From DATJFQ01 sp035495555 (GTDB lineage Bacteria; Acidobacteriota; Vicinamibacteria; Vicinamibacterales; 2-12-FULL-66-21), in contig DATJFQ010000084.1 in assembly GCA_035495555.1 (NCBI GenBank), positions 1 through 15,320 of the forward strand: a DNA stretch of 15,320 nt, read 5' to 3'. Within the stretch, counting starts at the first letter, position 1. Every line of letters begins with the position of its first letter. This document shows positions 15,214 to 15,320 of this stretch, piece by piece. The position numbers and the translations under genes are program-made. The notes below the pieces were generated by a model that saw nothing but the letters and a program-made list of their open reading frames with translations, had not been told where the DNA came from and made no database searches.

Positions 15214-15320
15214 AGGGCGTCTTCCATCAGATCGCGCGTGAGGAGCAGCGCAACGGGCGAGAGCGAGCTGTGCGAGAACACGTACGCCTCGCGAATCTGT
15301 CGTCCGACCTCGTTCGGACT
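15210..15320 (-). CDS. ThDP-dependent decarboxylase, alpha subunit, C-terminal end (partial)
   Basis: Reading the minus strand from the window edge gives 36 codons and a TGA at 15212-15210. The end of the peptide, SPVALLLTRDLMEDAL, resembles the last strand and helix of the PYR-type (alpha) subunit of sulfopyruvate/phosphonopyruvate decarboxylases, where xPVALLLtrdlm is usual. The TGA overlaps the GTG start of the beta subunit by four bases. Both the position and the motif indicate the partner subunit. The rest lies outside the window. Confidence 0.7.
   Translation of the reverse strand, partial: SPNEVGRQIREAYVFSHSSLSPVALLLTRDLMEDAL

Overview
The window is GC-rich (clearly above 60% by eye, not computed) bacterial chromosomal DNA, gene-dense on both strands. 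Several things point to a Gram-negative acidobacterial genome, plausibly of the Vicinamibacteria type. They are a Ser/Thr kinase joined through one membrane helix to a TolB-like (PD40) beta-propeller, a separate secreted PD40 propeller, a TonB C-terminal domain placed at the N-terminus of a secreted repeat protein, an exported M28 peptidase and a large secreted orphan protein. This taxonomic guess rests on family habits, not on a marker gene. I see no rRNA, tRNA, transposase, integrase, phage gene or CRISPR array.

Left part, plus strand (54-5810): an intact PhnB-like VOC protein; a remnant of a class I methyltransferase that has lost its SAM-binding half; a PIG-L/LmbE zinc deacetylase whose stop overlaps the start of a PLP-dependent group II amino-acid decarboxylase (ATGA); then, behind its own strong Shine-Dalgarno, an exported 830-residue protein with an N-terminal TonB_C domain and TPR-like helices.

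Middle part, minus strand, read from 10299 down to 5815: three exported proteins in a row. They are a six-repeat PD40 propeller, an M28 zinc peptidase with a PA-like insert, and a ~595-residue secreted protein of unrecognised family with a Pro/Gly/Arg-rich insert. The gap between the last two is filled by 15 in-phase heptanucleotide units (7633-7737), the most striking non-coding structure here.

Right part, plus strand (10392-13852): diverging from the propeller gene is a two-gene signalling operon. It encodes a winged-helix DNA-binding domain fused to an FHA phosphothreonine-binding domain, followed with stop/start overlap by a transmembrane Ser/Thr kinase with a periplasmic propeller. The arrangement recalls mycobacterial PknH/EmbR: sensor kinase, phospho-binding domain, DNA-binding domain.

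Far right, minus strand (15320 down to 13853): three translationally coupled genes. They are the C-terminal end of a ThDP-enzyme alpha subunit, its beta subunit (sulfopyruvate/phosphonopyruvate decarboxylase-like), and a cyclase-family (kynurenine formamidase-like) metal hydrolase. They probably form one catabolic or detoxifying pathway of unknown substrate.

No stretch longer than 300 bases lacks a gene. Both convergent gene pairs meet with almost no spacer (4 bp and 0 bp), leaving no room for ordinary terminators.
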